A DNA stretch of 64,000 bases from Pedobacter sp. B4-66. GTDB lineage: Bacteria; Bacteroidota; Bacteroidia; Sphingobacteriales; Sphingobacteriaceae. Within the stretch, counting starts at the first letter, position 1. Each line of letters starts with the position of its first letter. A model generated the notes under the pieces. The model saw only the letters and a list, made by a program, of their open reading frames with translations. It did no database searches and was not told where the DNA came from. Below, piece after piece: positions 50,384-59,225 of the stretch. Made by a program: the position numbers and the translations under genes. The stretch spans positions 1-64,000 of the forward strand of contig NZ_JAFVME010000017.1 in NCBI RefSeq assembly GCF_018492665.1. Reading direction: 5' to 3'.

Positions 50384-52087
50384 ATGAGCAATTTAAACGT
50401 TAAAGCGACAGCTAATAATACATATGATGCCATTGTTGTAGGATCGGGAATTAGCGGCGGTTGGGCAGCAAAGGAACTTACAGAAAAAGGCTTAAAAGTT
50501 TTATTACTTGAAAGAGGAAGAAACATTGAGCACATAAAAGACTATACTACTGCTACCAAAAAACCTTGGGAGTTTGAACACCGTGGCAGAATAACAGAAG
50601 CACAAAAAGAACAACATCCGGTACAAAAAAGAGATTATCCATACTCTGAATTCAATGAGAGTTATTGGGTAAATGATCATGATTGTCCATATACAGAGAT
50701 CAAACGTTTCGATTGGTACCGTGGGTTTCATGTTGGTGGAAAATCACTAATGTGGGGCAGACAGAGCTACCGTTTCAGCGACCTTAACTTTGAAGACAAT
50801 CTTAAAGACGGGCATGGTGTAGACTGGCCTATCAGATATAAAGACCTTGCTCCATGGTACGATTATGTAGAGAAATTTGCAGGTATCAGCGGACAAGTAG
50901 AGGGCTGGCCAGCATTACCTGACGGACAGTTTTTACCTCCAATGGAGATGAACTGTGTTGAGAAAGATGTAAAGAAACGTATTGAGGATAAGTGGAAAAA
51001 GTCAAGAATCATGACAATTGGCCGCACAGCCAATTTAACTGTTCCTCATGGAGGAAGAGGCTCTTGCCAATACCGCAATCTTTGCAGCAGAGGCTGTCCT
51101 TTTGGCGCTTATTTCAGTACTCAATCATCTACCCTACCTGCTGCTGTGGCAACAGGCAACCTTACTTTACGTCCTTTCTCATTAGTAAATACCATTATCT
51201 ATGATAAAGAAACTCAAAAAGCAAAAGGTGTTGTAGTAATAGATTCCGAAACAAAAGAAACTATAGAATATTTTGCAAAGATCGTTTTCGTAAACGGGTC
51301 TACTTTAGGATCTACTTTCCTATTGCTTAACTCTACATCTGCCGAATTCCCTGAAGGATTAGGTAATGGCAGCGGACAGTTAGGCCACAACTTAATGGAT
51401 CACCACTTCCGTTGTGGTGCTTCGGGAAGAGCTGAAGGTTTTGATGATAAATACACTTATGGTCGCAGAGCTAATGGAATTTATATCCCTAGATATAGAA
51501 ACATGGGCAATGATAAACGTGACTATGTTAGGGGCTTTGGTTATCAGGGTGGTGCAAGCAGAGGCAACTGGCATGCCGATGTTGCTGAAATGGCATTTGG
51601 TGCAGAATTTAAAGATCAAATGACTACACCTGGTGCATGGAGCATGGGATTGGGAGGCTTCGGCGAATCTCTTCCATATTTCGAAAACCGTGTTTATATA
51701 GACAAAAGCAAGAAAGACAAATGGGGTCAACCTGTATTGGCTATTGATTGCGAGTTTAAAGATAACGAACAAAAAATGCGTGTTGACATGATGAATGATG
51801 CTGCAGAAATGCTTGAAGCATCAGGAATTAAAGACGTAAAAACTTATGACAATGGATCTGCTCCGGGTATGGCTATACACGAAATGGGAACTGCCCGTAT
51901 GGGACATGATCCAAAAACTTCAGTATTAAACAAATGGAATCAGATGCATGAGGTAAAAAATGTATTTGTAACAGACGGTTCTTGCATGACTTCAGCTGCA
52001 TGTCAGAATCCATCATTAACATATATGGCTTTAACAGCAAGGGCTTGTGATTTTGCTGTTAGTGAATTAAAAAAAGGTAACATTTAA
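50384..52087 (+). CDS. GMC oxidoreductase, probable glucoside 3-dehydrogenase large subunit
   Basis: 567 residues. FAD motif AIVVGSGISGGWAAKEL with the Glu of LLLERGRNIE. A cysteine-rich segment CQYRNLCSRGCPFGAYFS (about 228-245) could hold an iron-sulfur cluster, as in gluconate and fructose/glucoside dehydrogenases. GSTLGSTFLLLNS and the C-terminal GTARMGHDPKTS, then VTDGSCMTSAACQNPSLTY with His/Asn catalytic region. It oxidises a sugar C-OH, most likely C3 of glucosides, and passes electrons to cytochrome c. Without its own signal it would ride on the Tat small subunit upstream. Stop overlaps the next start by one base. Confidence 0.85.
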   Translation: MSNLNVKATANNTYDAIVVGSGISGGWAAKELTEKGLKVLLLERGRNIEHIKDYTTATKKPWEFEHRGRITEAQKEQHPVQKRDYPYSEFNESYWVNDHDCPYTEIKRFDWYRGFHVGGKSLMWGRQSYRFSDLNFEDNLKDGHGVDWPIRYKDLAPWYDYVEKFAGISGQVEGWPALPDGQFLPPMEMNCVEKDVKKRIEDKWKKSRIMTIGRTANLTVPHGGRGSCQYRNLCSRGCPFGAYFSTQSSTLPAAVATGNLTLRPFSLVNTIIYDKETQKAKGVVVIDSETKETIEYFAKIVFVNGSTLGSTFLLLNSTSAEFPEGLGNGSGQLGHNLMDHHFRCGASGRAEGFDDKYTYGRRANGIYIPRYRNMGNDKRDYVRGFGYQGGASRGNWHADVAEMAFGAEFKDQMTTPGAWSMGLGGFGESLPYFENRVYIDKSKKDKWGQPVLAIDCEFKDNEQKMRVDMMNDAAEMLEASGIKDVKTYDNGSAPGMAIHEMGTARMGHDPKTSVLNKWNQMHEVKNVFVTDGSCMTSAACQNPSLTYMALTARACDFAVSELKKGNI

Positions 52088-53247
52088 TGAAAACAAGAAA
52101 AATTAGAATGGGCATGGTAGGCGGCGGTAAAGACGCGTTTATCGGTGCAGTTCATCGTATTGCCGCTAACATTGACGGCCAGGTAGAATTTTGCTGCGGA
52201 GCATTGAGTATTAACCCAGAAATTGCCAAAGAATCTGGCGAGATGTTATTCCTACCGGAAGACAGGGTTTATATGAACTTTGAGGAGATGATCGAAAAGG
52301 AAAGTAAATTGCCCGCCGACAAACGTATTGACTTTGTAACAATTGTTACCCCAAATTTTGCTCACTTTGCTCCTGCAATGATGGCATTAGATCATGGGTT
52401 TAACGTGGTAATTGAAAAACCAATCGCTTTATCTCTTGAAGAAGCTAAATTGCTTCAACAAAAAGTAGAAGAAACAGGTTTGATTTTATGCTTAACTCAT
52501 ACCTACTCTGGCTACCCAATGGTAAAACAAGCCAAACAAATGGTTAAAGAGGGAAAACTAGGTGCTATCAGAAAAGTATTAGTTGAATATCCTCAAGGTT
52601 GGTTAAGTACACTTACTGAAAGAGAAGGAAATGCTGGCGCTGCTTGGCGTACAGACCCTAAGAAAAGTGGAAAAAGCGGTTGCATGGGCGATATAGGTAC
52701 TCACGCTGCACAATTAGCTGAGTATATTTCTGGTGCTAAAATCACTAAATTATGCGCCGATTTGAACATTGTTGTTGAAGGCAGAGGTCTTGATGATGAT
52801 GGAAACGTTTTGCTTAAATTCGACAATGGAGCAAATGGTGTATTGGTTGCATCTCAGGTTGCTGCTGGTGAAGAAAATGCATTAAAAATTAGAGTATATG
52901 GCGAAAAAGGCGGTTTAGAATGGAATCAGCAAGAGCCTAATACCCTTACTTTAAAATGGCTTAATGAGCCTGCACAAATTTATCGTGCTGGTCAGGCTTA
53001 CCTTTCTGATATTGCTAAACACAACACTCGTGTACCGGGCGGTCACCCAGAAGGTTACTTAGAGGCATTTGCTAATATCTACAGAAATTTTGCATTAACT
53101 GTTTCTGCAAAAATTCATGGAACAACTCCTACCGAAGCTATGCTTGATTTCCCTAAAGTGGAAGATGGTGTAAGAGGTATGGCATTTATTGACACCGTAG
53201 TGGCTTCTAGCCAGTCAGATCAAAAATGGTCGGATTTTAAAATATAA
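52087..53247 (+). CDS. Gfo/Idh/MocA oxidoreductase, cytoplasmic
   Basis: 386 residues without signal peptide. Rossmann start RMGMVGGGKDAFIGAVHRIA, the EKP motif in VVIEKPIALSLEEAKLL, and the D-x3-H pair in GCMGDIGTHAAQLAEY. It is an NAD(P)-dependent sugar dehydrogenase, possibly acting on 3-keto-glucosides (reducing or oxidising C3) in the cytoplasm. ATG overlaps the GMC stop (TAATG). Exact substrate unknown. Confidence 0.88.
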   Translation: MKTRKIRMGMVGGGKDAFIGAVHRIAANIDGQVEFCCGALSINPEIAKESGEMLFLPEDRVYMNFEEMIEKESKLPADKRIDFVTIVTPNFAHFAPAMMALDHGFNVVIEKPIALSLEEAKLLQQKVEETGLILCLTHTYSGYPMVKQAKQMVKEGKLGAIRKVLVEYPQGWLSTLTEREGNAGAAWRTDPKKSGKSGCMGDIGTHAAQLAEYISGAKITKLCADLNIVVEGRGLDDDGNVLLKFDNGANGVLVASQVAAGEENALKIRVYGEKGGLEWNQQEPNTLTLKWLNEPAQIYRAGQAYLSDIAKHNTRVPGGHPEGYLEAFANIYRNFALTVSAKIHGTTPTEAMLDFPKVEDGVRGMAFIDTVVASSQSDQKWSDFKI

Positions 53248-53256
53248 AGAAACATC

Positions 53257-54309
53257 ATGACGACACTTAAAGGCCCCGGAGTTTTTCTTGCCCAATTTAT
53301 TGGTGACGAGGCTCCATTTAATTCTTTAGATGCTATTTGTGAATGGGCGGCAGGCTTAGGCTTTAAGGGTATCCAGGTACCCACGCTTGACGCAAGGTTT
53401 ATTGACCTTCAAAAAGCAGCCGAAAGCAAAACCTATGCTGATGAATTAACCGGAAAGGTTAGATCATACGGATTGGAAATCACTGAGCTATCAACTCACT
53501 TACAAGGTCAGTTAGTTGCCGTACATCCGGCATATGACCTTGCTTTTGATGCTTTTGCTCCTGAGCAGTATAAAAACAATCCTAAAGCAAGAACTGAATG
53601 GGCTGTGCAGCAATTAAAATATGCAGCAAAAGCTTCTCAGAATCTTGGTTTAAATGCACACGCTACCTTTAGTGGTTCACTATTATGGCATATGTTCCAT
53701 CCATGGCCTCAACGCCCTGAAGGATTAGTAGACGCTGCTTTTACTGAACTTGCAAAAAGGTGGACTCCAATATTAAATGAGTTTGATACTTGTGGTGTAG
53801 ATGTTTGTTACGAAATACACCCGGGAGAAGATCTTTTTGATGGTATCACTTATGAGATGTTCCTCGAAAAAGTAAACAATCACCCACGTGCCTGCTTACT
53901 TTACGATCCATCTCACTTTGTATTACAACAACTTGATTATATCCAGTATATCGATTTTTATCATGAGCGTATAAAAGCATTCCATGTTAAAGATTCTGAA
54001 TTTAATGCTACAGGTAAACAAGGAACATTTGGTGGTTATCAGAGTTGGGCAAACCGTGCCGGAAGGTATCGTTCTCCTGGTGATGGACAAGTAGATTTCA
54101 AAACCATATTTAGTAAACTTGCGCAGTATGATTACAAAGGATGGGCAGTAATGGAATGGGAATGCTGCATTAAGGATGCTGAAGTTGGCGCCAGAGAAGG
54201 TGCTGAATTCATTAAAAAGAATATCATTAAAGTAACCAATAAAGCATTCGATGATTTCGCTGCTTCCGGAGGTGATGATGATTTCAATAATAGAATTTTA
54301 GGTTTATAA
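53257..54309 (+). CDS. Sugar phosphate isomerase/epimerase-like TIM barrel, cytoplasmic
   Basis: 350 residues, no signal peptide. Metal-binding residues of the xylose isomerase-like barrel: Glu in VDVCYEIHPGEDLFDG, Asp and His in LLYDPSHFVLQ, His in IKAFHVKDSEFN and Glu in WAVMEWECC. The GDGQVDF segment is usual for the fold. Relatives include epimerases and isomerases as well as lyases for 3-keto-glycosides. It starts 9 nt after the oxidoreductase gene. The pair suggests oxidise-then-rearrange or cleave in the cytoplasm. Confidence 0.85.
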   Translation: MTTLKGPGVFLAQFIGDEAPFNSLDAICEWAAGLGFKGIQVPTLDARFIDLQKAAESKTYADELTGKVRSYGLEITELSTHLQGQLVAVHPAYDLAFDAFAPEQYKNNPKARTEWAVQQLKYAAKASQNLGLNAHATFSGSLLWHMFHPWPQRPEGLVDAAFTELAKRWTPILNEFDTCGVDVCYEIHPGEDLFDGITYEMFLEKVNNHPRACLLYDPSHFVLQQLDYIQYIDFYHERIKAFHVKDSEFNATGKQGTFGGYQSWANRAGRYRSPGDGQVDFKTIFSKLAQYDYKGWAVMEWECCIKDAEVGAREGAEFIKKNIIKVTNKAFDDFAASGGDDDFNNRILGL

Positions 54310-54325
54310 TTAATACAACACAACA

Positions 54326-54814
54326 ATGAAAAGAACACTATTAGGTTTAGGCTGTTTAGCACTCTTTATGGCCTCATGTGCAAGTCCGGAAGAAAGAGCT
54401 GCTGCGAATAAAGCTGCAGATTCTGCTTCTACTGAAACGCATGCTACAACAGACACATCAGCAAAAGCAACAGTAACTGTTGAGGCACCACCCGCTGCTT
54501 CAACTGAGACAAAAGAAGCTGCTCCTGCTGTTGAAACAGCACCTGCACCTGCTGCAAAAATGAAAGGTGAAGCACTAATTGCTAAATCTGACTGTCTTGC
54601 ATGTCACAGTAAAACTCAAAAACTTGTTGGTCCTGCTTATGTAAATGTGGCTGGTAAATATCCTGCAACTGACGAGAATATTGAACACCTTGCTGACAAA
54701 ATCATTGCTGGTGGACAAGGCGTTTGGGGTGCAATTCCAATGACTCCTCACCCAGGAATAAGTAAAGACGATGCAAAAGAAATGGTAAAATATATTTTAT
54801 CACTTAAAAAATAA
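54326..54814 (+). CDS. Lipoprotein c-type cytochrome with Ala/Thr-rich linker
   Basis: 162 residues. Lipobox LFMASCAS, a 60-residue linker of Ala, Thr, Pro and Glu, and a class I cytochrome c domain with the haem motif CLACH near residue 90 (LIAKSDCLACHSKT) and the axial Met in WGAIPMTPHPGIS. It is a membrane-tethered electron carrier, and the likely acceptor for the GMC/subunit-3 dehydrogenase four genes upstream, linking it to the respiratory chain. Confidence 0.92.
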   Translation: MKRTLLGLGCLALFMASCASPEERAAANKAADSASTETHATTDTSAKATVTVEAPPAASTETKEAAPAVETAPAPAAKMKGEALIAKSDCLACHSKTQKLVGPAYVNVAGKYPATDENIEHLADKIIAGGQGVWGAIPMTPHPGISKDDAKEMVKYILSLKK

Positions 54815-54840
54815 TTCAACCTACCTAACCAAATAGAACC

Positions 54841-56298
54841 ATGGAAGAAACAAAAAAGGATCAAAATGCTACAAACAGACGTAGCTTTCTAAAAACATCA
54901 GCCATTGCTGCCTCTGCATTTATGATAGTTCCGCGTCATGTTTTGGGCGGAAAAGGATTTTTAGCTCCTAGCGACAGATTAATTGTAGCAGGAATTGGTG
55001 CAGGCGGAAAAGGTCAGTCTGATATTGCTGAATTTGCAAAAAGTGGAAAAGCCGATATCGGTTTCTTATGTGACGTGCATGATTCAAGAGCTGCAGCAAG
55101 CGTAAAAGCTTTCCCTAAAGCTAAATATTACAGAGACTGGCGCGAGTTGATGGATAAAGAAGCTAAAAATTTTGATGCTGTTTCTGTTTCTACTCCAGAT
55201 CATAACCATGCCATTATTGCCCTTGCAGCAATGCAATTAGGTAAACATGTGTATGTGCAAAAACCTTTAACTCATGATATTTATGAGGCAAGAGCTTTAA
55301 CTGCTGCTGCTAAAAAATATAAAGTGGTTACCCAAATGGGAAATCAAGGTGCATCTAACGATGGACCGAGACAAATGAAAGAATGGTATGATGCAGGATT
55401 GATTGGAGATGTACACACAGTTTATGCATGGACAGATCGTCCGGTATGGCCTCAGGGTATTCCATGGTCGGCTAATAAAGCTCAGGTACCATCAGATCTT
55501 GATTGGGATCTTTGGTTAGGTACTGCTCCATACAAAGATTATGTAGACAAATTGGTCCCGTTTAACTGGCGTGGCTGGTGGGATTACGGTACTGGTGCAC
55601 TTGGTGATATGGGCTGCCACTTGCTTGAAGCTCCGTTCAGTGTTTTAAATTTAAAATATGCGAACGAAGTTCAAGCTAGTGTTGGTTCTGTATATGTGGA
55701 TGAGTTTAAAAGAGGATATTTCCCTGATAGCTGTCCTCCATCAAGCCATGTAACCTTAAAATTCCCTAAAACAACCAAAACCAAAGGTGATGTTACTGTT
55801 CACTGGATGGATGGTGGTATCCAACCTGAAAGACCAGAAGAGTTACAAGCAAACGAAACATTTGGCGACGGAGGTAACGGAACCTTATTTGTTGGTACAA
55901 AAGGTAAAATGATGTGCGAAACTTATAGCGCAAATCCAAAATTATTACCATTAACCAAAAACAAAGACATCAAGGTAGCACAAAAATTTGCTCGTGTACA
56001 AGGCGGTTCAAGTGGTCACTACAAACAATGGGTTGAAGCTGCTATTGCCGGTTATGGCAAACAAGAAGTAAGTTCTCCTTTTGAAATTGCAGGCCCACTT
56101 ACTGAAGCTTTATTAATGGCAAACCTTGCTATTCGTGGTGTTGATGTTCAACGTAAAAACAGTGAAGGAAAAATCTCATACCCTGGTCGTAATATCAAAT
56201 TACTTTGGGATAATGACCAGATGAAGGTTACTAACCTGGATGATGTGAACCAATTCGTGAAACGTGAATATCGCAAAGGCTGGACATTGGGAGCATAA
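54841..56298 (+). CDS. Gfo/Idh/MocA oxidoreductase with Tat signal
   Basis: 485 residues with a Tat signal (NRRSFLKTSAIAASAFMIV). Rossmann motif IVAGIGAGGKGQSDIAEF, VQKPLTHDIYEA (variant of EKP) and GDMGCHLLEAPF with the catalytic Asp-His. It is the longer periplasmic class (Gfo/Idh/MocA family with C-terminal extension, as GFOR). It should carry a tightly bound NAD(P) exported already folded, allowing oxidation/reduction of two sugars in turn. Located 26 nt after the cytochrome gene. Likely 3-keto-glucoside formation or conversion, inferred. Confidence 0.88.
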   Translation: MEETKKDQNATNRRSFLKTSAIAASAFMIVPRHVLGGKGFLAPSDRLIVAGIGAGGKGQSDIAEFAKSGKADIGFLCDVHDSRAAASVKAFPKAKYYRDWRELMDKEAKNFDAVSVSTPDHNHAIIALAAMQLGKHVYVQKPLTHDIYEARALTAAAKKYKVVTQMGNQGASNDGPRQMKEWYDAGLIGDVHTVYAWTDRPVWPQGIPWSANKAQVPSDLDWDLWLGTAPYKDYVDKLVPFNWRGWWDYGTGALGDMGCHLLEAPFSVLNLKYANEVQASVGSVYVDEFKRGYFPDSCPPSSHVTLKFPKTTKTKGDVTVHWMDGGIQPERPEELQANETFGDGGNGTLFVGTKGKMMCETYSANPKLLPLTKNKDIKVAQKFARVQGGSSGHYKQWVEAAIAGYGKQEVSSPFEIAGPLTEALLMANLAIRGVDVQRKNSEGKISYPGRNIKLLWDNDQMKVTNLDDVNQFVKREYRKGWTLGA

Positions 56299-56325
56299 TA
56301 AATAAAGAACATTTTAAAACATATA

Positions 56326-57021
56326 ATGAAAAACTACATTTTCTCTGCGCTTATCTTAACTACAATAATGAGCTGCAGTAGCACAAAAAGTCAAAAAAGT
56401 ACAAAGGGTTTTACCAAACTATTTGATGGTAAAACCACTGCCGGATGGCACACCTATGGAAAAACAACCGCCGGTAGTAAATGGAAAGTAGAGAATGGTA
56501 CACTTCTTTTTGATCCTAAGGGAGAAAATGAAGGGGGAGGTGATTTAGTAACAGATAAGGAATACAGTAACTTCCACTTAAAACTGGAATGGAAAGTAGC
56601 GCCTAAATCTAATAGTGGTATTATTTTCTATGTACATGAAGACCCTAAAAAATATGGTGCTACTTATAGTACAGGTTTAGAAATGCAGGTTTTAGATAAC
56701 GACGGTCACCCGGACGGAAAAATAACCAAGCACAGAGCGGGAGATTTGTATGATCTTGTTAAAAGCAACTCTGAACCGGTAAAACCTGTTGGAGAATGGA
56801 ATACAGCTGAAGTAATCAGTAATAACGGAGCCCTTGAATTAAAGCTTAATGGCGTTAAAGTGGTAACTACTACTCTTTGGGATGAAAACTGGAAAAACAT
56901 GGTATCAAAAAGTAAATTTGGTGGATGGGACGGTTTTGGAACTTTCAAATCAGGAAAAATAGCTCTTCAGGATCACGGAGATGCTGTTTGGTACCGTAAC
57001 ATTATGATTAAAGAACTGTAA
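56326..57021 (+). CDS. DUF1080 lipoprotein (3-keto-disaccharide hydrolase-like)
   Basis: 231 residues: lipobox TTIMSCSS, then a concanavalin-like beta sandwich with GFTKLFDGKTTAGWHTYG, WKVENGTLLFDPKGENEGGG, NSGIIFYVHEDP and GLEMQVLDN, the DUF1080 hallmarks. Members of this family have been shown to cleave 3-keto-glycosides, which fits the dehydrogenases encoded nearby. It would act outside the inner membrane. It follows the Tat oxidoreductase gene by 27 nt. Confidence 0.9.
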   Translation: MKNYIFSALILTTIMSCSSTKSQKSTKGFTKLFDGKTTAGWHTYGKTTAGSKWKVENGTLLFDPKGENEGGGDLVTDKEYSNFHLKLEWKVAPKSNSGIIFYVHEDPKKYGATYSTGLEMQVLDNDGHPDGKITKHRAGDLYDLVKSNSEPVKPVGEWNTAEVISNNGALELKLNGVKVVTTTLWDENWKNMVSKSKFGGWDGFGTFKSGKIALQDHGDAVWYRNIMIKEL

Positions 57022-57053
57022 TTTATACTTTTAAAGATTAATAAAAACCCAAC

Positions 57054-58295
57054 ATGAATACGACCAACCGTGTCAAACTTTCAATCATGATGTTCCTGGA
57101 ATTTTTTATCTGGGGCTCATGGTTTGTTACTTTAGGTACCTTTCTGGACAAGAATCTTTCTGCTTCAGGTTCAGAAACTGCTGCTGTTTTTTCTACCCAA
57201 TCATGGGGAGCTATTGTAGCCCCTTTCATTATTGGCCTAATCGCTGATAGATTTTTCAATGCTGAAAAAATCCTGGGTGTTTTACACCTTCTTGGAGCTG
57301 CATTGATGTATCAAATGTACACTGCTACAGATATCTCTGTTTTTTATCCTTACGTATTAAGCTACATGATTCTTTATATGCCGACGCTTGCTTTGGTAAA
57401 TTCAGTTTCATTTAACCAAATGAAAGATCCTGAAAAAGAGTTTTCTAATATTAGAATCTGGGGGACTATTGGCTGGATCGCTGCCGGATTAATTATCAGT
57501 TACGTGTTTATTTGGGATTCACCTGAAGCTTTATCTGCAGGTTTATTGAAAAACACATTCCTTATGGCCGGTATTGCTTCATTAGCTTTAGGCTTATTTA
57601 GTTTCACACTACCTAAAACTCCACCAAAAGTAGCTGCAGGTGAAAAGGTAAAAATTGGTGATATCTTAGGTCTTGACGCATTGAAATTATTAAAGGACAA
57701 AAACTTTGCTATATTTTTCGTTTCTGCTATCCTTATTTGTATCCCTCTGGCATTCTATTATCAAAATGCACACCCTTTCTTATCTAATATCGGTGTTGAA
57801 GGCCCAACAGGTAAAATGGCAATAGGCCAGATTTCAGAAGCGTTGTTTTTACTACTAATTCCTTTCTTCTTTAAGAAATACGGATTCAAGAAAACTATCC
57901 TTGTGGGTATGCTTGCGTGGTCTGTTAGGTACTTGTTATTTGCCTACGGAAATGCAGGAGAGCTCAGCTTTATGATCTTAATTGGCATTGCTTTACACGG
58001 TATTTGCTATGATTTCTTCTTTGTATCAGGACAGATCTACACCAACTCAAAAGCTGGTGAAAGATATAAAAGTGCTGCTCAGGGATTAATTACCTTAGCT
58101 ACATATGGTGTGGGTATGCTTATCGGATTTGAAGTTGCAGGATGGATTACAGATACCTACAAAGGTGCTAATGGTGCTGCCGACTGGAAAATGGTTTGGC
58201 TAATCCCATCTGGTATTGCGTTGGTAGTTTTCTTATTGTTTGCTTTAACCTTCAACGATAAAAAGAAAATTGAAGACGAAGCAATCGCCCATTAA
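57054..58295 (+). CDS. MFS transporter, nucleoside permease (NupG)-like
   Basis: 413 residues with twelve predicted membrane helices. The N-terminal LSIMMFLEFFIWGSWFVTLG and WGAIVAPFIIGLIADRFF, followed by NIRIWGTIGWIAAGLII, are typical of the Nuc_H_symport group. Because it sits in a sugar-oxidation cluster it more likely imports a keto-sugar or a glycoside than a nucleoside, but that is inference. Family members with this context are common in Bacteroidota. Gap to the previous gene is 32 nt. Confidence 0.85.
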   Translation: MNTTNRVKLSIMMFLEFFIWGSWFVTLGTFLDKNLSASGSETAAVFSTQSWGAIVAPFIIGLIADRFFNAEKILGVLHLLGAALMYQMYTATDISVFYPYVLSYMILYMPTLALVNSVSFNQMKDPEKEFSNIRIWGTIGWIAAGLIISYVFIWDSPEALSAGLLKNTFLMAGIASLALGLFSFTLPKTPPKVAAGEKVKIGDILGLDALKLLKDKNFAIFFVSAILICIPLAFYYQNAHPFLSNIGVEGPTGKMAIGQISEALFLLLIPFFFKKYGFKKTILVGMLAWSVRYLLFAYGNAGELSFMILIGIALHGICYDFFFVSGQIYTNSKAGERYKSAAQGLITLATYGVGMLIGFEVAGWITDTYKGANGAADWKMVWLIPSGIALVVFLLFALTFNDKKKIEDEAIAH

Positions 58296-58333
58296 TCTAT
58301 TTGAACCAAATCAAAACTTAGATAATTAAAACA

Positions 58334-59215
58334 ATGGAACCAGAATTAAGCAGGAGATCTGCACTGAAGAATATTGTTGCCGGAACCGCCGCTTTAGGTG
58401 TTTCGGCAGCTCTGCCGGCCTTTGCGCTTGAGCCATATCAGTCAACTATGTTAAAAGGAAATGTGAACCACTCTGTTTGTCGTTGGTGCTTCGGCAATAT
58501 CGACCTTGATACTTTATGTATTGAAGCCAAAAAAATCGGGATTAAAGCCATAGACATTGTTGGGCCAAAAGATTGGCCTACGTTAAAAAAACATGGCTTA
58601 TACTCTGCCATGTGCAATGGTGCAGAAATCAGTATAGATGATGGATGGAATGACCCTAAATTTCATGAAACACTGATTAAGAACTACTCAGAAATGATTC
58701 CAAGAGTTGCTGAAGCCGGATATTCGCAATTAATCTGCTTTAGTGGAGCTCGCAGAGGAAAAGATAATGAGACAGGTTGGAAAAACTGTGTAGATGGCTT
58801 AAAACAAATACTCCCTATTGCTGAAAAGCATAATGTAATAGTTGTTATGGAACTATTGAACAGTAAAGTTGACCATAAAGATTATCAATGTGACAATACT
58901 CCCTGGGGTGTTGAACTTTGCAAAAGACTAGGTTCTGAAAACTTTAAATTACTTTACGATATTTACCACATGCAAATTGATGAGGGAAATGTAATCAGTA
59001 CGATACAAAATAACCATCAGTACATTTCTCATTACCATACTGCTGGTGTACCGGGAAGACATGAGATTGATGATACTCAGGAATTATTTTATCCTGCGGT
59101 TATTAAAGCTATTGTTGCAACGGGTTTCAAAGGATACCTGGCTCAGGAATTTATCCCGAAAAACAAAGACGGTATAAAATCGTTAAGAGAAGCAGTAAAT
59201 ATTTGTGACGTATAA
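58334..59215 (+). CDS. Hydroxypyruvate isomerase-like TIM barrel, Tat-exported
   Basis: 293 residues. Tat signal LSRRSALKNIVAGTAALGVS. The barrel shows VVMELLNSKVDHKDY, LLYDIYHMQIDEGN, the Hyi-type GVPGRHEIDDTQE and LAQEFIPKN with metal-binding Glu, Asp, His and Glu. Although Hyi proteins are cytoplasmic, this one carries a twin-arginine signal and so probably works on a keto-sugar in the periplasm. The next gene starts 10 nt past its stop. Confidence 0.85.
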   Translation: MEPELSRRSALKNIVAGTAALGVSAALPAFALEPYQSTMLKGNVNHSVCRWCFGNIDLDTLCIEAKKIGIKAIDIVGPKDWPTLKKHGLYSAMCNGAEISIDDGWNDPKFHETLIKNYSEMIPRVAEAGYSQLICFSGARRGKDNETGWKNCVDGLKQILPIAEKHNVIVVMELLNSKVDHKDYQCDNTPWGVELCKRLGSENFKLLYDIYHMQIDEGNVISTIQNNHQYISHYHTAGVPGRHEIDDTQELFYPAVIKAIVATGFKGYLAQEFIPKNKDGIKSLREAVNICDV

Positions 59216-59225
59216 TTCAAAAAAT

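Noticed and set aside
59205..59225. GTG start for the last TIM-barrel gene
   Set aside because: It overlaps the previous gene and adds residues before the Tat signal; ATG 59226 fits better.
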